Source: Haemophilus sputorum CCUG 13788
GTDB taxonomy: Bacteria > Pseudomonadota > Gammaproteobacteria > Enterobacterales > Pasteurellaceae
Direction: 5' to 3'
DNA length: 64,000 nt
NCBI RefSeq assembly: GCF_000238795.1
Contig: NZ_AFNK01000031.1
Span: 186,001-250,000 of the forward strand
Below the pieces are notes generated by a model. It saw only the letters and a list, made by a program, of their open reading frames with translations, had not been told where the DNA came from and ran no database searches. Within the stretch, counting starts at the first letter, position 1. The number at the start of each line of letters is the position of its first letter. This document shows positions 21,575-29,494 of this stretch, one piece after another. A program made the position numbers and the translations under genes.

Positions 21575-22219
21575 ATGAAATCTGTTAATGAGTTAAAAGC
21601 TCCACTTTCTGCTATTTTTACTCCACTGATTGGCGAGTTCAGAATAAAGACCTATTTTTCTTACTACGGAATTTTTAAAGATAAAATTATGCTTGCACTA
21701 TACAAAGATGAACAACTTTATCTTCGTATAGCCAAAACAGATTTAGAAGAGATTAAATTACTACCAAATACATTGCTATTAGAAGATCCAAATGTAGGCT
21801 TGGCAACGAAATCCTTTTATAAGATACCTTCAGAATTTTGGGAAAGCACTAATTTCGCACAATGGGTAAAAAATATTATTCATCAAATACAGTCTGAACA
21901 AGAAGCTATCTTAGCCAAACAACGTTCACAAATTCGTTCATTACCTAATATGAATATCAATTTAGAAAAAATGCTTAAACGGGTAGGTATTTGTTCTGTC
22001 GATGATTTAAGAAATACTGGTGAAATCGCAACTTTTATTAAACTAATTGAAATCGGTATTGATGGTTCTGATTAACTACTATTTAGACTACACGGCGCAA
22101 TCCATTCTCAAAATATTTATTCTTTTAGTCACGAGAAGAAAATGGCGCTTCTTCAAGAAGCTAACCAAGCTTTCTATAAAGTAGGATTGCGCCATCGATT
22201 CAGGTTACCTAAAGTATAA
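21575..22219 (+). pseudogene. sxy: Competence regulator Sxy/TfoX, interrupted by an in-frame stop
   Basis: The open part encodes 166 aa with the TfoX N-terminal domain (PLIGEFRIKTYFSYYGIFKDKIMLALYKD) and most of the C-terminal domain (LPNMNINLEKMLKRVGICSVDDLRNTG). A TAA at 22073-22075 ends it, but the same frame stays open to a second TAA at 22217-22219 and encodes 47 further residues (LLFRLHGAIHSQN..., EKKMALLQEANQAFYKVGL) that resemble the Sxy C-terminus of H. influenzae (217 aa). Read through, it would be 214 codons plus stop with one internal stop. Sxy works with CRP to switch on the competence regulon. AAGGAA precedes the ATG. The truncated form might still be made. Confidence 0.85.
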
Positions 22220-22303
22220 CCCCTCTATCTTGATGAATAAAAGCCCAATATGTATAAAAACAGATCAAATAAAACATTTTTTTCATTTTTTGAAAAAAAG
22301 TGT

Positions 22304-22332
22304 TTGACGAACCTAAACTTAATCGGCATAAT
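22304..22332 (+). promoter_or_regulatory. Promoter of the tRNA-Phe/tRNA-Asn operon
   Basis: TTGACG (-35) and CATAAT (-10) with 17-bp spacing, followed by the GC-rich discriminator GCGCCCCG, typical of stringently controlled stable-RNA promoters. 22 bp before the tRNA-Phe gene. Confidence 0.85.
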
Positions 22333-22353
22333 GCGCCCCGTAAACGACGAGTT

Positions 22354-22429
22354 GCCTCGATAGCTCAGTCGGTAGAGCAGGGGATTGAAAATCCCCGTGT
22401 CGGTGGTTCGATTCCGCCTCGAGGCACCA
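22354..22429 (+). tRNA. tRNA-Phe (anticodon GAA)
   Basis: 76 nt including encoded CCA. Acceptor GCCTCGA/TCGAGGC, D arm TAGCTCAGTCGGTAGAGCA, anticodon stem GGGGA with loop TTGAAAA, T arm GGTGGTTCGATTCCGCC. Decodes UUC/UUU. Confidence 0.97.
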
Positions 22430-22434
22430 TCTTT

Positions 22435-22510
22435 TCCTCCTTAGTTCAGTCGGTAGAACGGTGGACTGTTAATCCATATGTCGCAGGTTCGAGTCCCGCA
22501 GGAGGAGCCA
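22435..22510 (+). tRNA. tRNA-Asn (anticodon GTT)
   Basis: 76 nt including encoded CCA. Acceptor TCCTCCT/AGGAGGA, anticodon loop CTGTTAA, T arm GCAGGTTCGAGTCCCGC. It starts 5 nt after tRNA-Phe, so one precursor is expected. Confidence 0.97.
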
Positions 22511-22519
22511 TATTGATAG

Positions 22520-22549
22520 CCCTGATGAAATTTTTCATCAGGGTTTTTC
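22520..22549 (+). terminator. tRNA operon terminator
   Basis: CCCTGATGAAA / TTTCATCAGGG, 11-bp stem with 2 unpaired central bases, followed by TTTTTC. Confidence 0.85.
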
Positions 22550-22676
22550 TTTTTATAAAATAAAAATTCTTATTCTTAAGCTTTTTTAAATAAATACTTT
22601 TATTCTTATGAGGAAAAGGAGTATTATTAAGCAAAATAATAACAACAATGATTCCTCAAATATCGTCAATTCTTTT

Positions 22677-22709
22677 GCGACATCGCGCCCACCGTGATGT
22701 CGCTTTTTT
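22677..22709 (+). terminator. Orphan intrinsic terminator upstream of ffh
   Basis: GCGACATC / GATGTCGC 8-bp stem, 11-nt loop, followed by TTTTTT. No gene lies between the tRNA terminator (22549) and this hairpin, so it may end an unannotated small RNA from the 22550-22676 interval, or be a second barrier before ffh. Confidence 0.6.
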
Positions 22710-22749
22710 ATCTGCTTGAAGAATTCCGCCAAAGCCCCCTGTTTTTCTG

Positions 22750-22755
22750 TATAAT
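22750..22755 (+). promoter_or_regulatory. -10 box candidate for ffh
   Basis: A perfect TATAAT lies 64 bp before the ffh ATG. No good -35 box is visible at 17 bp, so this is weak. A uptake signal (ACAAGCGGTC) lies between it and the gene. Confidence 0.35.
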
Positions 22756-22818
22756 AACCGCATTCGACCGTCCTACAAGCGGTCATTATTTCCTTATTTT
22801 TTGCAAAAAGAGTGCACT

Positions 22819-24213
22819 ATGTTTGAAAATCTCTCCGATAGACTATCTAAAACCTTACGAAACATTACCGGTAAAGGTCGTTTAACCGAAGATAATATTA
22901 AAGATACTTTGCGCGAAGTGCGGATGGCACTTTTAGAAGCTGATGTTGCTTTACCTGTGGTTCGTGAATTCATCGCACAAGTAAAAGAGCGTGCGCTAGG
23001 CGAAGAAGTCAATAAAAGCCTAACGCCAGGTCAAGAGTTCTTACGTATTGTGCGCACCGAGCTTGAAAAAGCGATGGGTGAAGCAAATGAAGAATTAAAC
23101 CTTGCAGCTCAACCGCCAGCAGTGATCTTAATGGCTGGTTTACAAGGTGCGGGTAAAACCACTTCTGTGGGCAAATTAGCAAAATTCTTAAAAGAACGTC
23201 ATAAAAAGAAAGTATTAGTCGTTTCGGCTGACGTTTACCGCCCTGCTGCGATTAAACAGCTTCAAACCCTAGCGGAAGCATTAAAAGTTGATTTTTTCCC
23301 AACTGAAACCAGTCAAAAACCAGTTGATATTGCAGAAGCTGCACTGAAACACGCCAAACTTAACTTCTTTGATGTGTTAATTGTCGATACCGCAGGTCGT
23401 TTGCATGTTGACGGCGAAATGATGGAAGAAATTCAGAACATTCATGCGGTTCTAAATCCAGTCGAAACGCTTTTCACTGTCGATGCGATGACCGGTCAAG
23501 ATGCAGCCAATACAGCAAAAGCCTTTAACGAAGCATTACCCTTAACTGGGGTAATTTTAACCAAAGTTGATGGGGATGCACGAGGTGGTGCAGCATTATC
23601 TATTCGTCAAATTACAGGGAAACCGATTAAATTCCTTGGGGTAGGTGAAAAAACTGATGCCTTAGAGCCATTCCATCCAGACCGTATTGCTTCTCGCATT
23701 TTAGGCATGGGCGATGTCATGTCATTGATTGAAGACTTACAGCGATCCGTTGACCAAGAAAAAGCGGAAAAGATGGCGCAGAAATTTAAAAAAGGTGATG
23801 AATTTACCTTAGAAGATTTCCGCGATCAGCTCATTGAAATGAAAAAAATGGGTGGCATGATGTCGATGTTAGATAAATTGCCTGGTGCGAAAAATTTACC
23901 AGAGCATGTAAAAAATCAAGTTGACGATAAAATGTTCATTAAAATGGAAGCCATCATCAATTCCATGACATTAAAAGAACGTGCAAACCCAGAAATTATC
24001 AAAGGTTCTCGCCGTCGTCGTATTGCTCAAGGCTCAGGCACACAAGTACAAGATGTCAATAAACTCCTCAAGCAATTCGATGAAATGCAACGTATGATGA
24101 AAAAAATGCGCAAAGGTGGCATGGCAAAAATGATGCGAGGCATGAAAGGCTTAATGGGCGGTGGTATGAATGCCCTTGGTGGGCTTGGTGGTATGTTCGG
24201 TGGACGCCGCTAA
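22819..24213 (+). CDS. ffh: Signal recognition particle protein Ffh
   Basis: 464 aa from the ATG at 22819 (MFENLSDRLSKTLRNI); a TTG 18 bp upstream is in frame but unneeded. GTPase that with 4.5S RNA targets nascent membrane proteins to FtsY. N domain, G domain with P-loop GLQGAGKTTSVGKLA, DTAGRL and TKVDGDARGG motifs, then the Met-rich M domain ending in MMRGMKGLMGGGMNALGG. Confidence 0.98.
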   Translation: MFENLSDRLSKTLRNITGKGRLTEDNIKDTLREVRMALLEADVALPVVREFIAQVKERALGEEVNKSLTPGQEFLRIVRTELEKAMGEANEELNLAAQPPAVILMAGLQGAGKTTSVGKLAKFLKERHKKKVLVVSADVYRPAAIKQLQTLAEALKVDFFPTETSQKPVDIAEAALKHAKLNFFDVLIVDTAGRLHVDGEMMEEIQNIHAVLNPVETLFTVDAMTGQDAANTAKAFNEALPLTGVILTKVDGDARGGAALSIRQITGKPIKFLGVGEKTDALEPFHPDRIASRILGMGDVMSLIEDLQRSVDQEKAEKMAQKFKKGDEFTLEDFRDQLIEMKKMGGMMSMLDKLPGAKNLPEHVKNQVDDKMFIKMEAIINSMTLKERANPEIIKGSRRRRIAQGSGTQVQDVNKLLKQFDEMQRMMKKMRKGGMAKMMRGMKGLMGGGMNALGGLGGMFGGRR

Positions 24214-24235
24214 TAACAACTGCTCTATCCATGAA

Positions 24236-24266
24236 AAACAGGACGCTTAGCGTCCTGTTTGTTTTT
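24236..24266. terminator. Terminator between convergent ffh and kdsD
   Basis: AAACAGGACGC / GCGTCCTGTTT 11-bp stem with TTA loop, followed by GTTTTT. A-rich on the 5' side, so it may serve both strands. Confidence 0.85.
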
Positions 24267-24271
24267 AAGTA

Positions 24272-25207
24272 TTAACTTGAGAATTCTAATAACCCGGTTG
24301 GCTTACCTTGCTCATCAACAGCAATCAATGAGTGAATATGTTTTTCTTTCATTAAATCTTCTGCTTTTGCAAGGAACATCGTTTCACTCACCGTTTTCGG
24401 ATTACGGGTCATGATTTGTTCAGCTGTTTTGCTTAAACTATCGCTACCAAACTGGGCTAGCGTGCGGCGAATATCGCCATCTGTAATAATGCCAACTAAT
24501 TGCTCATCTTGCATAATGACTGCCACGCCCATTCTGCCCTCGTTCATCACCGATAAACAATCACTAAAACTACTTTGTGGTTGTGCAATCGGTAATTTGC
24601 GATTCATCACATCTTGTACACGATTCAGTAATTTTCTACCTAAACTGCCACCTGGATGGAAACGGGCAAAATCCTCTGGTTTGAACTCTCTTGCCTCAAT
24701 CAATGCGATAGCTAACGCATCGCCTAATGCCATCGTCACTAAAGTGGAAGTGGTTGGAGCTAAATTATTGGGGCAAGCTTCTCGATCTACTTCAATATTT
24801 AAAATGAGATCCGCATGACGACCTAGTGTAGAAAACGGATTTCCCGTCATCGCAATAATTTTGTTTCCAAAACTTTTCAAACTTGGAATCAGCTTATTCA
24901 CATCATCCGTTTCACCACTATTAGAGATAAGAATAACCACATCAATCGGCTTGAGCATGCCTAAATCGCCATGAAAGGCTTCGGTTGGATGCAAGAAAAA
25001 ACTTGGCGTACCGGTAGAGGCGAGTGTCGCAACCATTTTTTTTCCGACCAAACCTGACTTACCAATCCCTGCAATGACGACACGTCCCTCACACTCGAGA
25101 ATCATCTTCACCGCTTCATTAAATTCATCTGATAACCGTTGATTTAGCAAGTTAATCGCCTGTGCATAACGTGTTAAGGTAGCCTTCGCGCTGGTTAAAT
25201 AATTCAT
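24272..25207 (-). CDS. kdsD: D-arabinose-5-phosphate isomerase (KdsD/KpsF family)
   Basis: 311 aa from the ATG at 25207 (MNYLTSAKATL), the length of the H. influenzae protein; the open frame extends 32 codons further upstream without support. SIS domain with GIGKSGLVGKKMVATLASTGTPSFFLHPTEAFHGDLGM, followed by two CBS domains (from ~residue 205; GRMGVAVIMQDEQLVGIITDGDIRR). Makes arabinose-5-P for Kdo of lipooligosaccharide. No kdsC is next to it. GutQ/KpsF paralogues share this layout, so the symbol is the likeliest choice. Confidence 0.9.
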   Translation of the reverse strand: MNYLTSAKATLTRYAQAINLLNQRLSDEFNEAVKMILECEGRVVIAGIGKSGLVGKKMVATLASTGTPSFFLHPTEAFHGDLGMLKPIDVVILISNSGETDDVNKLIPSLKSFGNKIIAMTGNPFSTLGRHADLILNIEVDREACPNNLAPTTSTLVTMALGDALAIALIEAREFKPEDFARFHPGGSLGRKLLNRVQDVMNRKLPIAQPQSSFSDCLSVMNEGRMGVAVIMQDEQLVGIITDGDIRRTLAQFGSDSLSKTAEQIMTRNPKTVSETMFLAKAEDLMKEKHIHSLIAVDEQGKPTGLLEFSS

Positions 25208-25365
25208 AATCGTCACATAAAAAAGAAAGATTGGCTCCATTATCGCATTATCCTCAAGCATTATGCAAAATAATCGCCCGATGCTTTTGGTAAAAAATTG
25301 CAAAAATTTGACCGCTTGTATGATTGCTGTTACTTTTAACGCCTTTATTTTCTATTGGAATTATC

Positions 25366-25755
25366 ATGACTCGAATCAATCTTGTCCCGCCGGCAGAACT
25401 TTGCGATCAGCACCTGCTTGCCGAACACCGCGAACTGACCCGCATTCCCAATGCGGTTGCTAAAGGAAAATTTAGTCTTAAAGGGCAACCTAGTGATTAC
25501 AAGTTAGGCGAAGGACATGTTCGTTTCTTTTTTAATAAACTCATGTTTTTAAAAAAGCGTTACGATCTTCTGCACGAAGAGTGCTTGGCTCGCGGTTTTC
25601 AAGTGCAATATTTTTGGTCTACTGAATTACCCGAACAAGCAGACTTGTGGCTAGATTATCAACCTACTGAGAATGCGCTTAAACTCAATCGGGAACGAAT
25701 TGCTTTACGAATGCCCGCCAAAGCGCGCTTTACGCCTCGAAAAGAAGCAATTTAG
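25366..25755 (+). CDS. Pyrimidine-dimer DNA glycosylase/AP lyase (T4 endonuclease V-like)
   Basis: 129 aa from the ATG at 25366; upstream in-frame ATG at 25324 would destroy the required N-terminal Thr. T4 DenV works through Thr2 (its amino group attacks the sugar) and Glu23; here MTRINLVPPAELCDQHLLAEHRE has Thr2, Arg3, Arg22 and Glu23 all in register. Also GEGHVRFFFNKLMFLKKRYDLLHEECLARGF as in DenV. Predicted to excise UV-induced cyclobutane dimers. Single gene, convergent with the next, with its own terminator. Confidence 0.9.
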   Translation: MTRINLVPPAELCDQHLLAEHRELTRIPNAVAKGKFSLKGQPSDYKLGEGHVRFFFNKLMFLKKRYDLLHEECLARGFQVQYFWSTELPEQADLWLDYQPTENALKLNRERIALRMPAKARFTPRKEAI

Positions 25756-25762
25756 TGAAGAT

Positions 25763-25793
25763 AAAAAAGGCGAACTAATTGTTCGCCATTTTT
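25763..25793. terminator. Bidirectional terminator
   Basis: AAAAAAGGCGAAC / GTTCGCC ATTTTTT: 7-bp GC stem with 5-nt loop flanked by A6 and T6. Ends the glycosylase gene and the opposing lipoprotein gene. Confidence 0.8.
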
Positions 25794-25804
25794 TCCAAGA
25801 TACA

Positions 25805-26359
25805 TTACAGCAATAAGGCTGAACCCCATTTAATAATATCAAAGAAGAATTTATTCTCTCCCGTTGCCACACCATCGGTGTTTTTAGGCTCAGATTTCGT
25901 TTCTTCCACCATCCCGCTTTTGTATTGCCCTTTAACAACCGCTAAATCATCACGCGCCTTGGTACGCAATGTTTCACATTGTGCTTTTGTTAGTGATTCA
26001 ACTTCTGCAGGTTGATCTTTGAATCGCTTAAATTGATATTGCGCATATCCCATTGATTTTTCATCATTTTGGATAATTTTCACATATTGCTCGCCGATAA
26101 TTTCTTCTAACGGATAGAACAACACATATTGCGCATGAATATAAGCATCTTCTTTAGAGAAATGTTCTTTCTGAATACGCGTTAAATTCGGGTAAATACA
26201 TTGTGCAGTTTGGTTACTCATCGCCACCCATTTTTGAGCATCTGTATCCGATAATACATAATCCGCATTCGCAAATTCGCCAGGGAATGGCGTTTCTGGT
26301 GTGCTAGAACCACACGCTGTAAGACCTAACGCACAAGCAACTAATAAATATTTTTTCAT
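25805..26359 (-). CDS. DUF5358-type lipoprotein
   Basis: 184 aa from ATG 26359 (another ATG two codons upstream at 26365 is equally possible). Signal peptide [16 protein letters not shown] with lipobox LTAC. The body [66 protein letters not shown] resembles a lipoprotein family known from Pasteurellaceae (I recall it as DUF5358). Two further Cys (CIYPN, AQCETL) could form a disulfide. Function unknown. Confidence 0.78.
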   Translation of the reverse strand: MKKYLLVACALGLTACGSSTPETPFPGEFANADYVLSDTDAQKWVAMSNQTAQCIYPNLTRIQKEHFSKEDAYIHAQYVLFYPLEEIIGEQYVKIIQNDEKSMGYAQYQFKRFKDQPAEVESLTKAQCETLRTKARDDLAVVKGQYKSGMVEETKSEPKNTDGVATGENKFFFDIIKWGSALLL

Positions 26360-26422
26360 TTTCATTTTCTTATTGTTTGTCAATGCTCGGCATTTTATCA
26401 CTTCCCTATCACAATAAAAGCA

Positions 26423-26468
26423 ACAAGCGGTCTAAATTTGCAAAAGTTTTGCAGATTCAGACCGCTTA
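26423..26468. terminator. USS pair in front of the IS element
   Basis: ACAAGCGGTCTAAATTTGC at 26423 faces GCAGATTCAGACCGCTT ending at 26467; the arms pair with few mismatches. It lies in the former intergenic region between the DUF5358 gene and tpsB, immediately beside the IS insertion point. Confidence 0.5.
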
Positions 26469-26514
26469 TTGATCTGCACCCCAAAACCTGGACACCTAAT
26501 TTGAGGTGCAGATT

Positions 26515-26881
26515 ATGTCCTACTCTTATCAATTTCGTTTGAAAATTATCAAACTCGTCACCGAACAGGATTATGGTATCCGTGAGGTGGCTAAACTTCA
26601 TAAAATTTCCCACGCTCTCGTCATTTATTGGCTAAAAGCATTTCGGGAAAGGGGGCTTGATGGCGTAAAATCGCCTTATACAAACACCGAAAATAGCGAA
26701 GCCAAAGATGAAAAAGAAAGACATTGAAATTCCAGAAACCACAGACTTTTCACCTAAAGCGTTTAAAAAGCTGCAGCGAGAGCTCGCCTTGGCTCGAGCG
26801 GAGATTGCTTATCTAAAGGAGTTGGAGGCGCTCGACCGTCAAAAACAGCGACAGAAAAAAGAAAAATCATTGAAAAATTGA
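26515..26881 (+). pseudogene. IS orfA (helix-turn-helix), frameshifted
   Basis: Starts MSYSYQFRLKIIKLVTEQDYGIREVAKLHKISHALVIYWLKAF, an HTH of the InsE/IS150 OrfA type, but the frame ends at 26727 after 71 residues. The rest (KKKDIEIPETTDFSPKAFKKL..ELALARAEIAYLKELEAL, leucine-zipper-like) lies in another frame from ~26708 to 26881. The total of 367 nt is one more than a multiple of three, so a +1 (or -2) change between 26680 and 26710 broke it. Confidence 0.85.
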
Positions 26882-27683
26882 AGCCAGACCATGCGTTAAA
26901 TGATTTACTTCATGTGGCTAAAATGCCTCGCTCAAGCTTTTACTATAAAGAGATTAAGCAAAATTATCGCGAAGCTAAAGAAGCTATCTTATCGCTGTAT
27001 AAAAAGAACAAAAACCGAGATGGTTATCGTCCAATGACACTCAAATTACGCCAAAGGGGTTTTCATTTGAATCATAAAACGGTGCTAAAGCTGATGAACG
27101 AGTTAGGTATTCATTCCATTTTACGCAAGAAAAGACATGGAAAACGTGGAAAAACATCGCATATTGCCCCGAATTTGCTGAATCGTGATTTTACAGCAAC
27201 GGCACTCAATCAAAAATGGGTAACGGATGTAACGGAATTTCAGGTTGTCAAGAAACGTTTTATTTTTCACCGTTGATGGACTTGGCTAACCGAGAAGTTA
27301 TTGCCTATAACTTTGCGACACGCCCGAAGTTTTCATTGGTAAAAAAGATGTTAGAACAAGGGCTTAGTCGGCTTAAACCGACAGAATGCCCGATTATTCA
27401 TAGCGACCAAGGTGTATTGTATGGCTCGACGGAATGGGAGAAAATGTTAGAGGGTAAAGCGGTTCAAAGTATGAGCCGCCGAGGAAATTGCTATGATAAT
27501 ACGGTGATTGAAAATTTTTTTGCGATACTAAAATCAGAGTGCTTTTACTCACGAACTTATCATTCAATCACTGAATTACAGGCTGAAATTGAAGAATATT
27601 TAGTGTATTACAACCAAAAACGCATTAAACTTGCTTTCAAAGGATTGAGCCCAGTGCAATACCGAGCTCAATATTTAAGTTAA
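26878..27683 (+). pseudogene. IS orfB (DDE transposase), frameshifted
   Basis: Reads KPDHALNDLLHVAKMPRSSFYYKE to KWVTDVTEFQV, then shifts. The second frame (to 27683) carries the rest: FYFSPLMDLANREVIAYNF, IIHSDQGVLYGS and SMSRRGNCYDNTVIENFFAILKSE. The D-D-E residues are thus split between frames. Comparison with the partial copy at 34.9 kb, which reads QVGQEKLYFSP, shows that one base is missing near 27246-27250. Confidence 0.88.
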
Positions 27684-27736
27684 CTAACCTGTCCAACTTT
27701 TGGGGGGCAGATCATATTTTTTATTTTATCGCTGCT

Positions 27737-29335
27737 ATGAATAAACTTGCTTTTTCCTTTCTTCTTACTTTTTTTTCATCAAATGTTTGGGCTGATGATA
27801 TCACCCAATCGCTCCAACAATCTAAACAGCAATTTGCTGATCTACAGAGCCAAAATCAACAACGTTGGTTAGAACAACATCAATTCCAATCTACTTCTCA
27901 AGCGGTTGAAAATGGCGATTTCTCGCAAATTTGTTTAGATTATCAAGGTGTAAAATTTAAAGGAATAACGCTTATTGATCCAATGCCTTTTGCGCCTAAA
28001 TCGGGCGAATGTTTGAATGAAGCTCGTCTTAATCAGCTGAGTCAACAACTTACTCAAGCCTATGTGAGAAAAGGCTACATTCACAACCCTTTTCAGTTTG
28101 AAGACGATCAATCAGGCGTTTTAACCCTGCACGTATTTGAGGGCAAAATTGCTGCTATAGAAAGCGATAACAAGCGGTTTAATTTAAGCCAAATTTTGCC
28201 AAATGCGATAGGTAAACCACTGAAAGTGCAAGATCTTGACCAAGCACTTGATCAAGCGAATCGCATCACGGGAAACAGCGTTTCTGTTGATGTTTTGCCA
28301 GCTAAAAATGGCGAAATTAAACTGAAATTTACGAACGAACCGACTTCTCGTTTCAATGGTTCAATTGGATTGGATAATTACGCGTCAAGAACCTACGATC
28401 GTTGGCAGGTACGTTCTTCTGTTAGTATTAGCAGCCCTTTTGGCTTATCAGATACGCTTTATCTAAGTGGTTCGCATACACTAAAATCTCGTCATCAATT
28501 TAGCCGCTCGGCATTGCTCTATTATTCCTTACCTTATGGTTATTGGACATTCAGTGGCTTTGCTTCTATTTCCCAATTTAAAACGCCGCTCTCACTTCAG
28601 ACATTAAGCCTGCAACAAAAAGGGCAAACTCTCCAAACGGGATTAACCGCAGATTATGTTTTCCATCGTGGTTCTAACCATATTTCAACATTCTCAACGC
28701 AGATCGAGAAAATTAACAGCAAAAACCGACTGGATGATGTGATTTTAGACCTTCAAAGCCCTAAATTAACGAGCATTTCTATTGGGCTAAATCATTTGCA
28801 GCTGTTTGAAAATGCTACCTTTGCTACAGATTTCCGCTATGAACAAGGGCGAAACAAAGGCGAAAATCAGCCAGAAGATCTTTTTAGCCGTTGGAACTTT
28901 GAGCTGAAATTTAACCGCTATCAATCAATTGGAGAGCAACTTTTTCGCCATTCGCACCAGCTTACAGCACAATATAGCCACGATTATTTGCCTTCGATTA
29001 AACAGGAAGATTTGACGGGGCGTTATCGCGTACGTGGCTTGAATGATTTAAGTTTGTCGGCAGAGAAAAATATTGTTTTACACAACGATATTGCGTGGGT
29101 AAAAGCAACCGAACTCGGTACATTTTTGCCTTACGTTGGCATTGATTTTGGCGTACAAAAATCAACACAAGCGAATGCTCAGCGAGAACAAGCCTTTGCT
29201 TATGCCGTTGGATTGAATTGGGAGCAGAAAACCTTTCAAGCTAACCTTGAATGGGCAATGGGACGATTGTTTTCGAAAACTGATGGTGTCAAACAAGAGC
29301 GATTAGTGTTGGGAAGCATCAGCTATAAATTCTAA
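27737..29335 (+). CDS. TpsB outer-membrane transporter of a two-partner secretion system (ShlB/FhaC family)
   Basis: 532 aa. Signal peptide MNKLAFSFLLTFFSSNVWA; N-terminal plug helix; two POTRA domains (CLDYQGVKFKGITLIDP.., LTLHVFEGKIAAIES..); then a 16-strand barrel whose hallmark motif L6 is GRYRVRGLNDLSLSAEK (VRG), ending in the terminal Phe of SYKF. Secretes and folds the TpsA protein encoded next. No Shine-Dalgarno is visible and the 22 bp upstream come straight from the IS end, so its native promoter has been displaced. Confidence 0.94.
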   Translation: MNKLAFSFLLTFFSSNVWADDITQSLQQSKQQFADLQSQNQQRWLEQHQFQSTSQAVENGDFSQICLDYQGVKFKGITLIDPMPFAPKSGECLNEARLNQLSQQLTQAYVRKGYIHNPFQFEDDQSGVLTLHVFEGKIAAIESDNKRFNLSQILPNAIGKPLKVQDLDQALDQANRITGNSVSVDVLPAKNGEIKLKFTNEPTSRFNGSIGLDNYASRTYDRWQVRSSVSISSPFGLSDTLYLSGSHTLKSRHQFSRSALLYYSLPYGYWTFSGFASISQFKTPLSLQTLSLQQKGQTLQTGLTADYVFHRGSNHISTFSTQIEKINSKNRLDDVILDLQSPKLTSISIGLNHLQLFENATFATDFRYEQGRNKGENQPEDLFSRWNFELKFNRYQSIGEQLFRHSHQLTAQYSHDYLPSIKQEDLTGRYRVRGLNDLSLSAEKNIVLHNDIAWVKATELGTFLPYVGIDFGVQKSTQANAQREQAFAYAVGLNWEQKTFQANLEWAMGRLFSKTDGVKQERLVLGSISYKF

Positions 29336-29385
29336 GCTTATTACACTAATGCACACTTGATTTTTTACTCAATAAATTATTTTTT

Positions 29386-29401
29386 TGTGAAGCAGATCAC
29401 A
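29386..29401 (+). promoter_or_regulatory. CRP site upstream of tpsA
   Basis: TGTGA-N6-TCACA with both half-sites perfect. A TTTAAT (-10 like, 29444-29449) would put the start at ~29455 and CRP near -61.5 (class I). Suggests that tpsA has its own catabolite-controlled promoter separate from tpsB. Confidence 0.72.
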
Positions 29402-29494
29402 TTTTTACTCCATAAATGGCTGGTCTAACCTGTTCATTTTTGTTTTAATACGAGCATTTCTTATTTAGTTATGTTCCATTTTACGAGGTACAAA

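Larger units (their letters stand above)
26470..27714 (+). mobile_element. IS3-family (IS150-like) insertion sequence, degenerate copy
   Basis: 1245 bp. Terminal inverted repeats TGATCTGCACCCCAAAACC (left) and TGATCTGCCCCCCAAAAGT (right, reverse complement). A 3-bp target duplication TAT flanks it (26467-26469 and 27715-27717). It encodes orfA and orfB, both frameshifted, so this copy is probably not autonomous. Inserted 22 bp before the tpsB start codon. Confidence 0.92.

Noticed and set aside
22300..22563. 87-aa ORF across the tRNA-Phe/tRNA-Asn genes
   Set aside because: Covers promoter and both tRNAs; coding content is the tRNA sequence itself.
22608..22697. 29-codon ORF MRKRSIIKQNN... 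before ffh
   Set aside because: Asn-rich, ends inside the terminator stem, no similarity recognised; noted only as an alternative to an sRNA.
26840..26885. Programmed -1 frameshift at AAAAAAG joining IS orfA and orfB
   Set aside because: The A6G run is present and orfB is in the -1 frame, but the codon phase is not the classical A-AAA-AAG phase, and both ORFs are already broken elsewhere.
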